Below are positions 1-10,246 of a stretch of 64,000 bases of DNA, piece by piece. The notes below the pieces were generated by a model, which did no database searches, had not been told where the DNA came from, and was given only the letters and a program-made list of their open reading frames with translations. A program made the position numbers and the translations under genes. Source of the stretch: Gammaproteobacteria bacterium (lineage in GTDB: Bacteria; Pseudomonadota; Gammaproteobacteria; Burkholderiales; Gallionellaceae); NCBI GenBank assembly GCA_018814405.1, contig JAHIZO010000007.1:124001-188000 (forward strand), written 5' to 3'. The first letter of the stretch is position 1, and each line of letters starts with the position of its first letter.

Positions 1-164
1 AGAGTGGAGAAATCTTTCAACTGGAAGCGGATGGCCTGCTTGCGGTTTGTATTCAGCATGAGATCGATCATTTGCACGGTAAGGTGTTCGTTGAACACCT
101 GTCTCACCTCAAACAAACCCGTATCCGTGCCAAGCTGAAGAAACAGCGGCGCGAGACGCTGTAG
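1..164 (+). CDS. def: peptide deformylase, 3' end only
   Basis: This is the C-terminal 53 codons of peptide deformylase, the metalloenzyme that removes the formyl group from the initiator methionine of new proteins. Reading from position 3, the fragment contains the metal-binding and catalytic motif [12 protein letters not shown] followed by the usual basic tail ([10 protein letters not shown]) and a TAG stop at 162-164. The gene ends 9 bp before fmt, so formylation and deformylation enzymes sit in the usual def-fmt order. The start lies outside the window. Confidence 0.93.
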   Translation, partial: SGEIFQLEADGLLAVCIQHEIDHLHGKVFVEHLSHLKQTRIRAKLKKQRRETL

Positions 165-173
165 AACGCTAGC

Positions 174-1112
174 GTGAATATCATCTTTGCGGGTACTCCT
201 CAGTTTGCAGCCAGCGCACTTGCGGCGCTTATAAATACAGAACACAAAGTGCTGGCGGTGCTGACGCAGCCAGATCGCCCGGCAGGCCGCGGCATGCAAT
301 TGACCGCAAGCCCAGTCAAACAACTAGCTGTCGAGCACGGTATTTCCGTATTACAACCCACTTCTCTGAAGTCGGAGGCCGTGCAACAGATGTTGGCTGA
401 GCTGAAAGCGGATGTGATGGTGGTCGCAGCATACGGTTTGATTCTCCCCGCTGAGGTGTTGCATATCCCCCGTCTCGGCTGTTTGAATATTCACGCCTCA
501 CTTTTGCCCAGGTGGCGCGGTGCGGCACCAATACAGCGTGCTATCTTGGCCGGAGATGCAGAAACGGGTATCACTATCATGCAAATGGACGTTGGTTTGG
601 ATACGGGCGACATGCTATTCAAGTATCCCTGCCCTATTACAGAAATAGATAACGCCCAGACCTTGCATGACAAGCTGGCGGACATAGGCGCTACAGGTAT
701 CGTCAAAGCGCTACAACTGTTGGAAAGTGACAAAGTCCACCCAGAGAAGCAAGACGATAGCAAAGCTTGCTATGCAGCAAAACTGAACAAACAGGAAGCG
801 CTTATCGACTGGAACCAGAAGGCTGTTGACCTAGAAAAAGCGATTCGCGGCTACTTCCCATTCCCTGTGGCACATACAGTGTTCAATGGAACGGCAATAA
901 AACTTATGCGCGCCCACAACGGGCCTGAAGATACGGCTAGTCCCGGAACGATATTGGCCGTCAACAAGATGGAAATCGTTGTGGCATGCGGGCAAGGCAC
1001 ATTGGCGCTGGAAGTTTTGCAGAAACCAGGTGGAAAACCATTGCCTGTGGCGCAATTTGTACAGGGATTTCCGCTCAAGGTCGGTGACAGATTCGGTGCC
1101 AGTGAAACGTGA
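174..1112 (+). CDS. fmt: methionyl-tRNA formyltransferase
   Basis: Transfers a formyl group from 10-formyl-THF to Met-tRNA(fMet) in the cytoplasm before translation starts. At 312 residues it has the normal length. The N-terminal formyltransferase fold begins NIIFAGTPQFAA and carries the catalytic segment NIHASLLPRWRGAAPIQRAI and then DVGLDTGDML; a smaller C-terminal OB-like domain follows. The start is GTG at 174, chosen because it gives the canonical N-terminus. Its stop overlaps the GTG start of rsmB by 4 bp (GTGA), so def-fmt-rsmB are probably co-transcribed and translationally coupled. Confidence 0.96.
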   Translation: MNIIFAGTPQFAASALAALINTEHKVLAVLTQPDRPAGRGMQLTASPVKQLAVEHGISVLQPTSLKSEAVQQMLAELKADVMVVAAYGLILPAEVLHIPRLGCLNIHASLLPRWRGAAPIQRAILAGDAETGITIMQMDVGLDTGDMLFKYPCPITEIDNAQTLHDKLADIGATGIVKALQLLESDKVHPEKQDDSKACYAAKLNKQEALIDWNQKAVDLEKAIRGYFPFPVAHTVFNGTAIKLMRAHNGPEDTASPGTILAVNKMEIVVACGQGTLALEVLQKPGGKPLPVAQFVQGFPLKVGDRFGASET

Positions 1113-2386
1113 ATGTCATTCAGACAGAGGCAGCAGGAATTGTCCAGCGTGTCATGGACGGATGCAATCTGGACCGCGCGCTGGCTGACAGGCTGGCAGC
1201 TAATTCAGACTATTCTCCCCAACAAAGGGGTGCCCTTCAGGATTTGAGTTATGGCACGATCCGCTACTACGCGCGTCTTGAATTTATGCTGGGAAAACTA
1301 CTCGACCGCCCACCCCGCGATAAGTTGGTGTCCCATCTGTTAATGGTGGCCCTGTACCAACTGGAATATAGCAAAGCCGGATCACACGTCATTGTCGATC
1401 AGGCAGTGCGCGCTGCTAAGAAAATGAAATCTCCGATCAGTGGGCTGGTGAATGCCGTGTTGCGCAACTTCCTGCGCCAGCAGGAAAGCCTTCGCATGGC
1501 AGCAGATGCAGAAAAAAGCAGTCGCTTTGCCTACCCAGATTGGTGGATAAAAGAAATAGAACAACAGTACGGGGAAAGTTCGCCAAGCATACTAGAGGCC
1601 GGCAACATGCATCCGCCGATGACACTCAGAGTCAATCGTTGTCGCACGACAACGGGGGACTACCTGTCATTGTTGGAAAGTGCAGGCATTGCTGCACAGC
1701 GTGTCGCACCAGAAGCCTTATTGCTGGCACAACCAATGTCCGTGGAGCGTTTACCGAAATTTGACGAAGGCTGGGTATCGGTACAAGACGCTGGTGCGCA
1801 GTGCGCCGCTCCCATTCTTGATGTCGCAGATGGCATGCGCGTACTTGACATGTGTTCAGCCCCGGGCGGCAAAGCGATGCATATGCTGGAGCAAGCGGAC
1901 ATCGAGCTTGTGGCCTTGGACAAGGATGAGCGACGACTGGATAGGGTCAGGCAAAACCTAAAACGGGGGGGGCAGAGTGCAGAAGTGATTTGCGGAGATG
2001 CTTCACAACCTGCCACATGGTGGGATGGCAAGCTGTTTCAGCGCATACTTGCAGACGTCCCATGTTCGGCTTCCGGGGTCGTGCGCAGGCATCCTGATAT
2101 CAAATGGTTGAGAAGATCGGCTGATATCGCCGAGTTTTCCGAGCAACAATCGCGCATATTGGAAGCTATTTGGCCGTTGTTGGCGTCGGGTGGTAAATTG
2201 CTGTACGCCACGTGCTCAATATTCAAGCAGGAAAATCAGGATGTAGTTGAGCGGTTTCTGGCTAAACATAAAGATGCCAATCAGGAAGCCTTAGCGCTGC
2301 CTTTTGCAAACGATCCACCCGGACAGTTATTGCCTTGCACCAAGCATGATGGATTCTTCTATGCCCTGCTGCGCAAAATTGATTAG
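1109..2386 (+). CDS. rsmB: 16S rRNA (cytosine-967-C5)-methyltransferase RsmB
   Basis: Methylates C967 of 16S rRNA using SAM. The 425-residue protein has the expected two parts: an N-terminal NusB-like RNA-binding domain (about residues 1-140) and a Rossmann methyltransferase domain. The SAM-binding motif LDMCSAPGGKAMHML lies near residue 245. The two cysteines needed for catalysis and product release are in DVPCSASGVVRRHPD (near 318) and YATCSIF (near 368). The start is GTG, overlapping the fmt stop. The 3' end overlaps the start region of the next gene. Confidence 0.96.
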   Translation: MNVIQTEAAGIVQRVMDGCNLDRALADRLAANSDYSPQQRGALQDLSYGTIRYYARLEFMLGKLLDRPPRDKLVSHLLMVALYQLEYSKAGSHVIVDQAVRAAKKMKSPISGLVNAVLRNFLRQQESLRMAADAEKSSRFAYPDWWIKEIEQQYGESSPSILEAGNMHPPMTLRVNRCRTTTGDYLSLLESAGIAAQRVAPEALLLAQPMSVERLPKFDEGWVSVQDAGAQCAAPILDVADGMRVLDMCSAPGGKAMHMLEQADIELVALDKDERRLDRVRQNLKRGGQSAEVICGDASQPATWWDGKLFQRILADVPCSASGVVRRHPDIKWLRRSADIAEFSEQQSRILEAIWPLLASGGKLLYATCSIFKQENQDVVERFLAKHKDANQEALALPFANDPPGQLLPCTKHDGFFYALLRKID

Positions 2387-2990
2387 AACATTGCTTCGAA
2401 GCCTGTGTGCCTGGATGCTGATCTTTGGCGCCTCAACTGCCATCGCCGAGGGTATCGAAGTCAAAAAAGCAGAAGCACGGCTGACTAGCGAGGGCTACCT
2501 GATCTCGGCTGATTTTGATATTCAATTGCCACCACAAGTCGAAGAAGCTTTGAGGCGTGGAGTAATACTTTATTTCGAGAGTGAACTATCGGTTCATCGT
2601 TCGCGCTGGTACTGGATGGACACAGAGATCGCCAGCTATACACAGACCAGCAAGCTTTCATTCAATACCCTGACCCAACAATATCGCCTGACTCGTGGCG
2701 GTTTGTACCAAAGTTTTCTTACTTTATCAGATGCCCTGCATATTCTGGGGCGCCAAGTCGCACCACCGATCGAGATATCCCGCCTGGATATGTCCGGTGA
2801 CGGATATTTTTCGAGGCTGGTCAAAAAGGGGAGTGAGGTCGGGGCCGTGGCATGGATGAGTCTTGACCTTACGCAATTGCCAAAACCGATGCAAATGAAT
2901 GCACTGACCAGTGAGCAGTGGAAGGTCGAGTCAGAACACTTTCATTGGGACATCAGTCCAGAACCTCCGGGCGAAGAAGAAGCGCCATGA
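2361..2990 (+). CDS. DUF4390 exported protein
   Basis: Proposed product of 209 residues with a Sec signal peptide (basic start, hydrophobic stretch LCAWMLIFGASTAIA, cleavage probably before EG), so it should be periplasmic. The rest is a soluble domain matching the DUF4390 family, which in betaproteobacteria regularly sits between rsmB and ntrY; its function is unknown. The start is uncertain: ATG 2361 is preferred because it gives a good signal peptide and overlaps rsmB by only 26 bp, but the frame is open back to 2304 and a TTG at 2379 is possible. Its stop overlaps the ntrY start (ATGA), suggesting coupled expression and perhaps a role in NtrY signalling; that role is inference. Confidence 0.82.
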   Translation: MPCCAKLIRTLLRSLCAWMLIFGASTAIAEGIEVKKAEARLTSEGYLISADFDIQLPPQVEEALRRGVILYFESELSVHRSRWYWMDTEIASYTQTSKLSFNTLTQQYRLTRGGLYQSFLTLSDALHILGRQVAPPIEISRLDMSGDGYFSRLVKKGSEVGAVAWMSLDLTQLPKPMQMNALTSEQWKVESEHFHWDISPEPPGEEEAP

Positions 2991-5119
2991 AATATTTGGT
3001 CCTGTTCTCGAGCGTCATTGGCGTCATCCTGCTCTACCTGTTGTCCAGTGCGAGCGGCAACACGGATCTGCATGATCGCAATTATTTCACGCTGCTGTTG
3101 CTGACAGGAACATTGGCATTGGGCCTGTTGGTGCAGGTGATCTATCAGTTCTGGCAGCTAAGAAAGAAGTTGCGAGACCAAGTGTATGGTGCCAAGTTGA
3201 CGTTGCGTCTGGCGATGTTCTTCTCTTTGATTGCCGTATTGCCAGGTATGTTGGTATACGCAGTATCTGTGCAGTTTCTAGGAAAGAGCATCGAATCGTG
3301 GTTTGATGTACGTGTCGAGAAAGCACTGGAAGGCGGCTTGAATCTTGCACGCAGTACCTTGCTGAATGGCTTGGATGAATTGGGAAGAAAAGGTCAGTTC
3401 GTAGCGCTGATTCTTGCGGACCAATCCCCCAGTAGACACGGCGAAACGCTGGCTCGATTCATCTCAGAAGGCGGTGCGCAGGAAGCTGCTGTATTCGATA
3501 AGAACGGAAAACTTTCAGCTTTTGCCAGCAGTAAACGCACAGATCGCATTGAATCACCATCGATAGAAATGTTGCGCCAAGTCAGGGAAAAAGGGCGGTA
3601 CAGCCAAGCAGATGCTTTGCCGGATGGCCGGTTGATTTTGCGGGTCATCGTCCCGATCAGGGCAAGTAACAACGAGGGAAGAGTATTGCAATTTGCTCAA
3701 CCGGTTGCTGAGCGTTTGGCGGCAGATGCCGAGACAGTTCAAGGGGTCTATGGTGACTATCAGCAATTAAGTCTTTCCCGGGTGGGGCTCAAGCGGTTGT
3801 ATGGAATCACGCTTACGCTTTCCTTATTGATCGTATTGCTAAGTGCCATTTCGGCAGCGTTCTATTTGAGCTCAAAATTGAGTGCGCCATTGGCGGCTTT
3901 GGCGGCGGGTACGCGAGCGGTAGCAAAAGGTGATTTCAGCAGCAACTATTCCGTACAAAGCAACGACGAACTTGGCGGATTGACAGCATTGTTCAATCAG
4001 ATGACATCACAATTATCAGCGGCGAAGACATTGAGCGAGCAGCAGCAACAACAAGTTGCCGATGCCAAAGCCCACCTAGAAAGCGTGCTTGGGCACTTAT
4101 CATCAGGCGTGTTGGTGCTGGATGAGCATCTTTTGTTGCGTTCAGCCAATGCGAGTGCGGGCCAGATACTTGGCGTGGCTTCTGCAGAGTTGAATGGAAA
4201 AAACACGCGGGACCTCGCTGAGGAGCATGGCTTGCTAAGACCGTTCTTGCATGCGATCGAACAAGGCATCGCCTCCAGTCCGCAACAAGTGTGGCAGCAG
4301 CAGATCGAGCGCATGAGCAAGGAGGGCGACCAAGTCCTGCTCCTGCGCGGGACTCGATTAGCGGGCGATGCAAATCGGGGCTACGTGGTGGTGTTCGATG
4401 ACATTACCCATTTGCGCCAAGCCGAACGGCAAGCCGCCTGGGGCGAGGTCGCCCGGCGCTTGGCACATGAGATCAAGAATCCGTTGACCCCGATCCAGCT
4501 CTCGGCTGAACGCCTGCAACATAAGCTTGCAGATCGGCTGGATGAAAAAGACGCGCAACTGCTGCAGCGCGCCACACAGACCATAGTCAGCCAGGTTGCT
4601 GCAATGAAGAATATGGTTTCGGACTTTGCTGACTATGCCCGCGCGCCAGCGGCGCGCCTGTCACCACTGGATCTGCACCAGTTGCTGAATGAGATACTTG
4701 GCTTGTATGAGGCAAACAGCAGTCCAATCCAGATAAAGCTGGAAGCACGCCAAACCACGATCAATGGCGACGCGACGCGTTTGCGTCAAGTAGTGCACAA
4801 CCTGCTACAGAATGCGCACGACGCGTTGCAACAGGTTACGGATAGATTGATCACTTTGTCGACCAGTGATGACAAGAACGGCATGCTACGACTGTCAGTA
4901 GCGGATAACGGAAGTGGATTTCCGGAGCAGTTCCTTGCCAAGGCTTTTGAGCCATACACAACGACCAAAGCCAGAGGAACGGGCCTTGGATTGCCGATTG
5001 TAAAAAGGATCGTGGAAGAACACGGGGGAAGCATCACCATACAAAACCAGCCACAGGGCGGAACATGTGTCAGCATTCTGCTGCCCGTGCTGGAAAAGAA
5101 GATCGGGAGGGCGGCATGA
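2987..5119 (+). CDS. ntrY: membrane sensor histidine kinase NtrY
   Basis: Sensor kinase of the NtrYX two-component pair, linked in proteobacteria to nitrogen and redox status. The 710-residue protein has three N-terminal membrane segments (MKYLVLFSSVIGVILLYLL, YFTLLLLTGTLALGLLVQV and LAMFFSLIAVLPGMLVYA), a periplasmic sensing region, a fourth membrane segment near residues 270-295, HAMP, PAS, HisKA with the phospho-acceptor in RRLAHEIKNPLTP (His494), and an HATPase domain ending in DNGSGFPEQ and GTGLGLPIV. The start is ATG 2987 inside the DUF4390 stop; the frame extends to 2918 but that would remove the coupling and add a non-membrane leader. Its stop overlaps ntrX (ATGA). Confidence 0.93.
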   Translation: MKYLVLFSSVIGVILLYLLSSASGNTDLHDRNYFTLLLLTGTLALGLLVQVIYQFWQLRKKLRDQVYGAKLTLRLAMFFSLIAVLPGMLVYAVSVQFLGKSIESWFDVRVEKALEGGLNLARSTLLNGLDELGRKGQFVALILADQSPSRHGETLARFISEGGAQEAAVFDKNGKLSAFASSKRTDRIESPSIEMLRQVREKGRYSQADALPDGRLILRVIVPIRASNNEGRVLQFAQPVAERLAADAETVQGVYGDYQQLSLSRVGLKRLYGITLTLSLLIVLLSAISAAFYLSSKLSAPLAALAAGTRAVAKGDFSSNYSVQSNDELGGLTALFNQMTSQLSAAKTLSEQQQQQVADAKAHLESVLGHLSSGVLVLDEHLLLRSANASAGQILGVASAELNGKNTRDLAEEHGLLRPFLHAIEQGIASSPQQVWQQQIERMSKEGDQVLLLRGTRLAGDANRGYVVVFDDITHLRQAERQAAWGEVARRLAHEIKNPLTPIQLSAERLQHKLADRLDEKDAQLLQRATQTIVSQVAAMKNMVSDFADYARAPAARLSPLDLHQLLNEILGLYEANSSPIQIKLEARQTTINGDATRLRQVVHNLLQNAHDALQQVTDRLITLSTSDDKNGMLRLSVADNGSGFPEQFLAKAFEPYTTTKARGTGLGLPIVKRIVEEHGGSITIQNQPQGGTCVSILLPVLEKKIGRAA

Positions 5120-5742
5120 CAAGCAAGACTATTATGATCGTGGATGACGAAGCAGGCATACGAGAGCTGTTGTCCGAGATACTGTACGACGAAGGCTACG
5201 GCGTTTTACTGGCGGAGAACGCGGAAGAGGCACGCAAAATAATCGGTCAGAAACCGGACGTCGTGTTGTTGGATATCTGGATGCCGGACACGGATGGACT
5301 TACCCTGCTCAAGGAATGGGTGGCACAAGGACGATTGACGATGCCGGTGATTATGATGTCGGGGCACGGCACCATAGAGACAGCGCTGGAAGCGACTCGT
5401 ATCGGTGCAGTGGATTTTTTAGAAAAACCCATCGCATTAAAAAAACTGCTGGCAGCCATTGCGCAGACTTTAAAGCCGCAACAGGTTGCTCCCGTAAAGC
5501 ATGAAGAAGAGGCAGAATCAACAATAGATAGCCGTGATGGCTATGTGAAACTGGAGTTGCCTTTGGAGTTGCCGTTCCGCGAGGCGCGCGAGCATTTTGA
5601 TACCGCCTATCTGAACTATCATCTTGAGATGGCGCAAGGAAATATTGCCAGTTTGGCAGACAAAATCGGCATTGAGCGCACGCATTTGTATCGAAAACTC
5701 AAGCAATTGGGTATAAAACCACCTAAAAAGAACGCCAACTGA
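5116..5742 (+). CDS. ntrX: short NtrX-like response regulator (REC + Fis HTH, no AAA+ domain)
   Basis: Response regulator paired with NtrY, 208 residues. The receiver domain is intact: acidic pocket D10-D11, phospho-acceptor D53 in VVLLDIWMPD, S82 and K104. After a linker, residues about 160-204 match the C-terminal part of NtrX, ending in a Fis-type helix-turn-helix (GNIASLADKIGIERTHLYRK). The roughly 240-residue sigma-54-interacting AAA+ ATPase that separates these parts in typical NtrX (about 450 residues) is absent with no frame break. The product cannot act as a classical enhancer-binding activator and probably binds DNA as a sigma-54-independent regulator. The start ATG 5116 overlaps ntrY and follows a GGGAGGG ribosome-binding site. 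Confidence 0.88.
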   Translation: MTSKTIMIVDDEAGIRELLSEILYDEGYGVLLAENAEEARKIIGQKPDVVLLDIWMPDTDGLTLLKEWVAQGRLTMPVIMMSGHGTIETALEATRIGAVDFLEKPIALKKLLAAIAQTLKPQQVAPVKHEEEAESTIDSRDGYVKLELPLELPFREAREHFDTAYLNYHLEMAQGNIASLADKIGIERTHLYRKLKQLGIKPPKKNAN

Positions 5743-5785
5743 ACTTAGAAAGCATTCCCAATCATTGATCAAGGGTATTGTCGAG

Positions 5786-5815
5786 TTGCCCAGACAATGG
5801 GCGCTGAGGCATAAT
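5786..5815 (+). promoter_or_regulatory. candidate sigma-70 promoter of tkt
   Basis: TTGCCC at 5786-5791 and CATAAT at 5810-5815 are separated by 18 bp, a plausible -35/-10 pair in the 137-bp gap between ntrX and tkt. A strong GGAGGAG ribosome-binding site precedes the tkt start. This is seen by eye only; no CbbR-like repeat was recognised here. Confidence 0.35.
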
Positions 5816-5879
5816 CGCCCCTCTTTAATGTAGTGTCCGGTGCTTAATCACCACAAAGTTTTTTCGGAGGAGAACGGAA

Positions 5880-7892
5880 ATGTCAGCAACGCGCAGTGTA
5901 AACCCACCAAAATATAACGACATCACAGGTGCGATCCGCATGCTGGCGGTGGATGCAGTGCAGAAGGCAAACTCCGGTCACCCGGGCGCGCCGATGGGCA
6001 TGGCAGAGATCGCCGACGTATTGTGGAATCGCCATCTGCGCCACAACCCAGCAAACCCAAAATGGCCTGATCGTGATCGCTTCATCCTATCCAACGGTCA
6101 CGGCTCAATGTTGATTTATGCATTGCTGCACTTGTCTGGCTACGACCTGCCAATTGAAGAACTGAAGCGTTTCCGCCAGATGCATTCCAAGACTCCGGGT
6201 CACCCCGAGTACGGTTACACGCCAGGCGTAGAGACTACCGGTGGCCCGCTGGGTCAGGGCATCACCAACGCCGTGGGTATGGCGATGGCAGAAAAGTTGC
6301 TGGCTGCTGAATTCAACAAGCCGGGTCACGAGATCGTCGATCACCGTACTTATGTATTCCTCGGCGACGGTTGCATGATGGAAGGTATCTCGCACGAAGC
6401 AAGCGCATTGGCCGGCACATGGGGTCTGGGCAAACTGACTGCATTCTGGGATGACAACAACATCTCCATCGACGGCCACATCGACGGCTGGTACACCGAT
6501 GACACCCCCAAGCGTTTCGAAGCATACGGCTGGCACGTCATCGCAGATGTTCAAGGTCACGATTCCGAGGCAATCAACGCTGCAATCGAAGCTGCCAAGG
6601 CAGTTACTGACAAGCCGACCCTGATCTGCTGCAAGACTGTGATCGGTGCCGGTTCTCCGAACAAAGAAGGCACGCATGACGTACACGGCGCTGCGCTGGG
6701 CGATGCTGAAGTCGCAGCGACGCGCGAGCACATCGGCTGGAAATATCCTCCGTTCGAAATCCCGGCACACGTCTACGAGGCATGGGATGCACGCACTAAA
6801 GGCGAAGGTCTGGAAAAGCTGTGGAACAACAAGTTCGCGGAATACAAAGCGGCCTTCCCGAAAGAAGCTGCTGAATTCGAGCGCCGTATCAATAACCAGT
6901 TGCCAGCCAACTGGGCTGCTCACGCTGCTGAGTTCATCGCCAAGACCAACGAGAAGGCGGAGACCATCGCCACGCGTAAGGCTTCGCAAAACGCTATCAA
7001 TGGCTTGCAACCTGCACTGCCTGAATTCCTCGGCGGTTCCGCCGACCTGACTGGTTCTAACCTGACCAACTGGACAGGAGCACACCACGTCAGCGGCAAG
7101 AAGCCTGGCAACTACATCAGCTACGGTGTGCGTGAATTTGGCATGTCGCACATCATGAACGGTATGGCTCTGCACGGTGGTTTCTTACCGTTCGGCGGCA
7201 CCTTCCTGATGTTCTCCGAATACGCACGCAATGCGCTGCGCATGTCGGCACTGATGAAACAGCGCGTGATCTATGTGTTCACCCACGACTCTATTGGTCT
7301 GGGCGAAGACGGCCCGACACACCAGCCTGTCGAGCAGACAGCAACCCTGCGCTACATTCCGAACATGGAAGTATGGCGTCCGTGCGACACCGTCGAATCC
7401 GCCGCAGCATGGGTGGCCGCAGTTGAGCGTACAGACGGCCCGTCCAGCCTGATCTTCAGCCGCCAGAATCTGACGTTCCAGAAGCGTGATGCGGCGCAGA
7501 TCGCCAACATTCGCAAGGGCGCTTATATTCTGTCTGAAGCAGCAGGCGGTAAGCCACAAGCAGTTATCATCGCAACAGGCTCTGAAGTATCGCTGGCACT
7601 GGGCGCACAAGAAGCACTCGCTGCAGAAGGCATCAACGTGCGTGTGGTATCGATGCCATCTACCAACGTATTCGACAAGCAAGACCAAGCCTATAAAGAC
7701 AGCGTATTGCCGAAGGGCAGCAAGCGCGTGGCAGTCGAAGCGGGTGTGACCGGCGGTTGGTACAAGTACGTTCTGGATGGCGCCGTGGTTGGTATCGACA
7801 CCTTCGGTGAATCCGCACCGGCACCTGAGCTGTTCAAGCACTTCGGCTTCACCACAGAGAACGTGGTCAAAGCTGTCAAGTCGGTACTGTAA
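5880..7892 (+). CDS. tkt: transketolase
   Basis: Thiamine-diphosphate enzyme that moves two-carbon units between sugar phosphates; in an autotroph it serves the regenerative arm of the Calvin cycle as well as the pentose phosphate pathway. At 670 residues it has full length. Visible family features are the N-terminal [27 protein letters not shown], the TPP motif beginning [10 protein letters not shown], and the pyrimidine-domain segment [19 protein letters not shown]. The start ATG 5880 follows GGAGGAG. It is the first gene of the tkt-gap-pgk-pyk-fba series, all in one direction. Confidence 0.97.
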   Translation: MSATRSVNPPKYNDITGAIRMLAVDAVQKANSGHPGAPMGMAEIADVLWNRHLRHNPANPKWPDRDRFILSNGHGSMLIYALLHLSGYDLPIEELKRFRQMHSKTPGHPEYGYTPGVETTGGPLGQGITNAVGMAMAEKLLAAEFNKPGHEIVDHRTYVFLGDGCMMEGISHEASALAGTWGLGKLTAFWDDNNISIDGHIDGWYTDDTPKRFEAYGWHVIADVQGHDSEAINAAIEAAKAVTDKPTLICCKTVIGAGSPNKEGTHDVHGAALGDAEVAATREHIGWKYPPFEIPAHVYEAWDARTKGEGLEKLWNNKFAEYKAAFPKEAAEFERRINNQLPANWAAHAAEFIAKTNEKAETIATRKASQNAINGLQPALPEFLGGSADLTGSNLTNWTGAHHVSGKKPGNYISYGVREFGMSHIMNGMALHGGFLPFGGTFLMFSEYARNALRMSALMKQRVIYVFTHDSIGLGEDGPTHQPVEQTATLRYIPNMEVWRPCDTVESAAAWVAAVERTDGPSSLIFSRQNLTFQKRDAAQIANIRKGAYILSEAAGGKPQAVIIATGSEVSLALGAQEALAAEGINVRVVSMPSTNVFDKQDQAYKDSVLPKGSKRVAVEAGVTGGWYKYVLDGAVVGIDTFGESAPAPELFKHFGFTTENVVKAVKSVL

Positions 7893-7912
7893 GGCAATAA
7901 TTTAATTACTAA

Positions 7913-8929
<1,017 letters not shown>

Positions 8930-8941
8930 TCCATGTTGAAC

Positions 8942-8965
8942 AAGGGCTGGCACATGCCAGCCCTT
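8942..8965 (+). terminator. hairpin between gap and pgk
   Basis: A perfect 10-bp stem (AAGGGCTGGC at 8942-8951 with its complement at 8956-8965) closes a 4-base loop 12 bp after the gap stop. Only a short T-rich run (TTTAAGTTT) follows, so it may be a partial terminator or an mRNA-stabilising hairpin that separates gap from pgk expression. Confidence 0.5.
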
Positions 8966-8993
8966 TAAGTTTCAGTCTGTAGAAGGAAAAATC

Positions 8994-10175
8994 ATGTCCG
9001 TAATCAAAATGACCGACCTGGATCTCAAGGGCAAGCGTGTCCTAATCCGTTCTGATCTCAATGTGCCTGTCAAAGATGGCAAGGTGACTTCCGATGCGCG
9101 TATCAGCGCATCCATGGCTACTATCAATGCCGCTCTGAGCGCAGGCGCCAAAGTAATGGTGACATCCCATCTTGGCCGTCCGGAAGAAGGCGTGTTCTCC
9201 GACGAGAACTCGCTCAAGCCGGTGGCTGACGATATCGCGAATAAGCTGGGCAAGCCTGTCCGCCTGATCCGCGACTGGATCGACGGTGGCTTCGATGTCG
9301 CTGAAGGCGAACTGGTGCTGTTGGAAAACTGCCGTTTCAACAAAGGCGAAAAGAAGAGCACTGAAGAAGTGGCTAAAAAATACGCCGCGCTGTGCGACGT
9401 GTTCGTGATGGACGCATTCGGTACAGCGCACCGTGCTGAAGCTTCTACTCATGGCGTGGCCAAGTACGCACCAGTCGCTGCTGCCGGCATCTTGCTGACG
9501 CAAGAACTGGAAGCACTGACCAAAGCATTGCTCAGCCCGGCACGTCCGATGGTCGCTATTGTTGGCGGTTCCAAGGTCTCTACCAAGTTGACCGTTCTGG
9601 AATCGTTGTCCGAGAAGTGCGAACAGTTGGTGGTCGGTGGCGGTATCGCCAATACCTTCATCAAAGCGACCGGTGGCAACGTTGGCAAGTCGCTATGCGA
9701 AGATGACCTGATCCCAACCGCTCAAGCACTGCTCGAAAAAATGAAACAACGCGGCGCTAACATCCCCATCGCGGTGGATGTGGTGTGCGGCAAGAAGTTC
9801 GATGCCAATGAGCCGGCAGTCCTGAAGGATGTAGGCGAAGTAGCAGACGACGACATGATCTTCGACATCGGTCCTAAATCTGCACAAGAATTGGCTGACA
9901 TTATCATGAAGGCAGGTACCGTGGTTTGGAACGGTCCGGTCGGCGTGTTCGAGTTCGATCAGTTCGGTGAAGGTACCAAGAAGATCGCCGAAGCGATCGC
10001 CAATACCAGCGCATTCACACTGGCTGGCGGTGGCGATACGATCGCTGCGATCCAGAAGTACGACATCTTCGACAAGGTGTCTTACATCTCCACCGCAGGT
10101 GGTGCGTTCCTTGAATTCCTCGAAGGCAAGACATTGCCGGCAGTGGCGATTCTGGAAGAACGCGCAAAGCAGTAA
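8994..10175 (+). CDS. pgk: phosphoglycerate kinase
   Basis: Transfers phosphate between 1,3-bisphosphoglycerate and ADP, or consumes ATP in the Calvin direction. At 393 residues it has the normal bacterial length. The N-terminal domain has [16 protein letters not shown] and the substrate-binding HLGRP; the C-terminal nucleotide domain has [30 protein letters not shown] and the C-terminal GGGDTIAA. The start ATG 8994 follows GAAGGAAAA. It lies in the glycolysis/Calvin series after gap. Confidence 0.97.
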   Translation: MSVIKMTDLDLKGKRVLIRSDLNVPVKDGKVTSDARISASMATINAALSAGAKVMVTSHLGRPEEGVFSDENSLKPVADDIANKLGKPVRLIRDWIDGGFDVAEGELVLLENCRFNKGEKKSTEEVAKKYAALCDVFVMDAFGTAHRAEASTHGVAKYAPVAAAGILLTQELEALTKALLSPARPMVAIVGGSKVSTKLTVLESLSEKCEQLVVGGGIANTFIKATGGNVGKSLCEDDLIPTAQALLEKMKQRGANIPIAVDVVCGKKFDANEPAVLKDVGEVADDDMIFDIGPKSAQELADIIMKAGTVVWNGPVGVFEFDQFGEGTKKIAEAIANTSAFTLAGGGDTIAAIQKYDIFDKVSYISTAGGAFLEFLEGKTLPAVAILEERAKQ

Positions 10176-10186
10176 AACGAACGTCA

Positions 10187-10218
10187 CCTGCATCCCGGAA
10201 GAGAGAGAGGGATGCAGG
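10187..10218 (+). other. inverted repeat between pgk and pyk
   Basis: CCTGCATCCC at 10187-10196 and its exact complement at 10209-10218 flank a 12-base purine loop (GGAAGAGAGAGA). There is no T-run after it, so it is not a standard terminator. It could stabilise or process the transcript between pgk and pyk. The GA-rich loop contains ribosome-binding-like sequence but is too far from the pyk start to serve it directly. Confidence 0.4.
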
Positions 10219-10246
10219 GTAGAACGCTAGAAACAACAAGGAAATC

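Noticed and set aside
6105-7175. 356-codon open frame on the minus strand
   Set aside because: Antisense to tkt with no recognisable domain.
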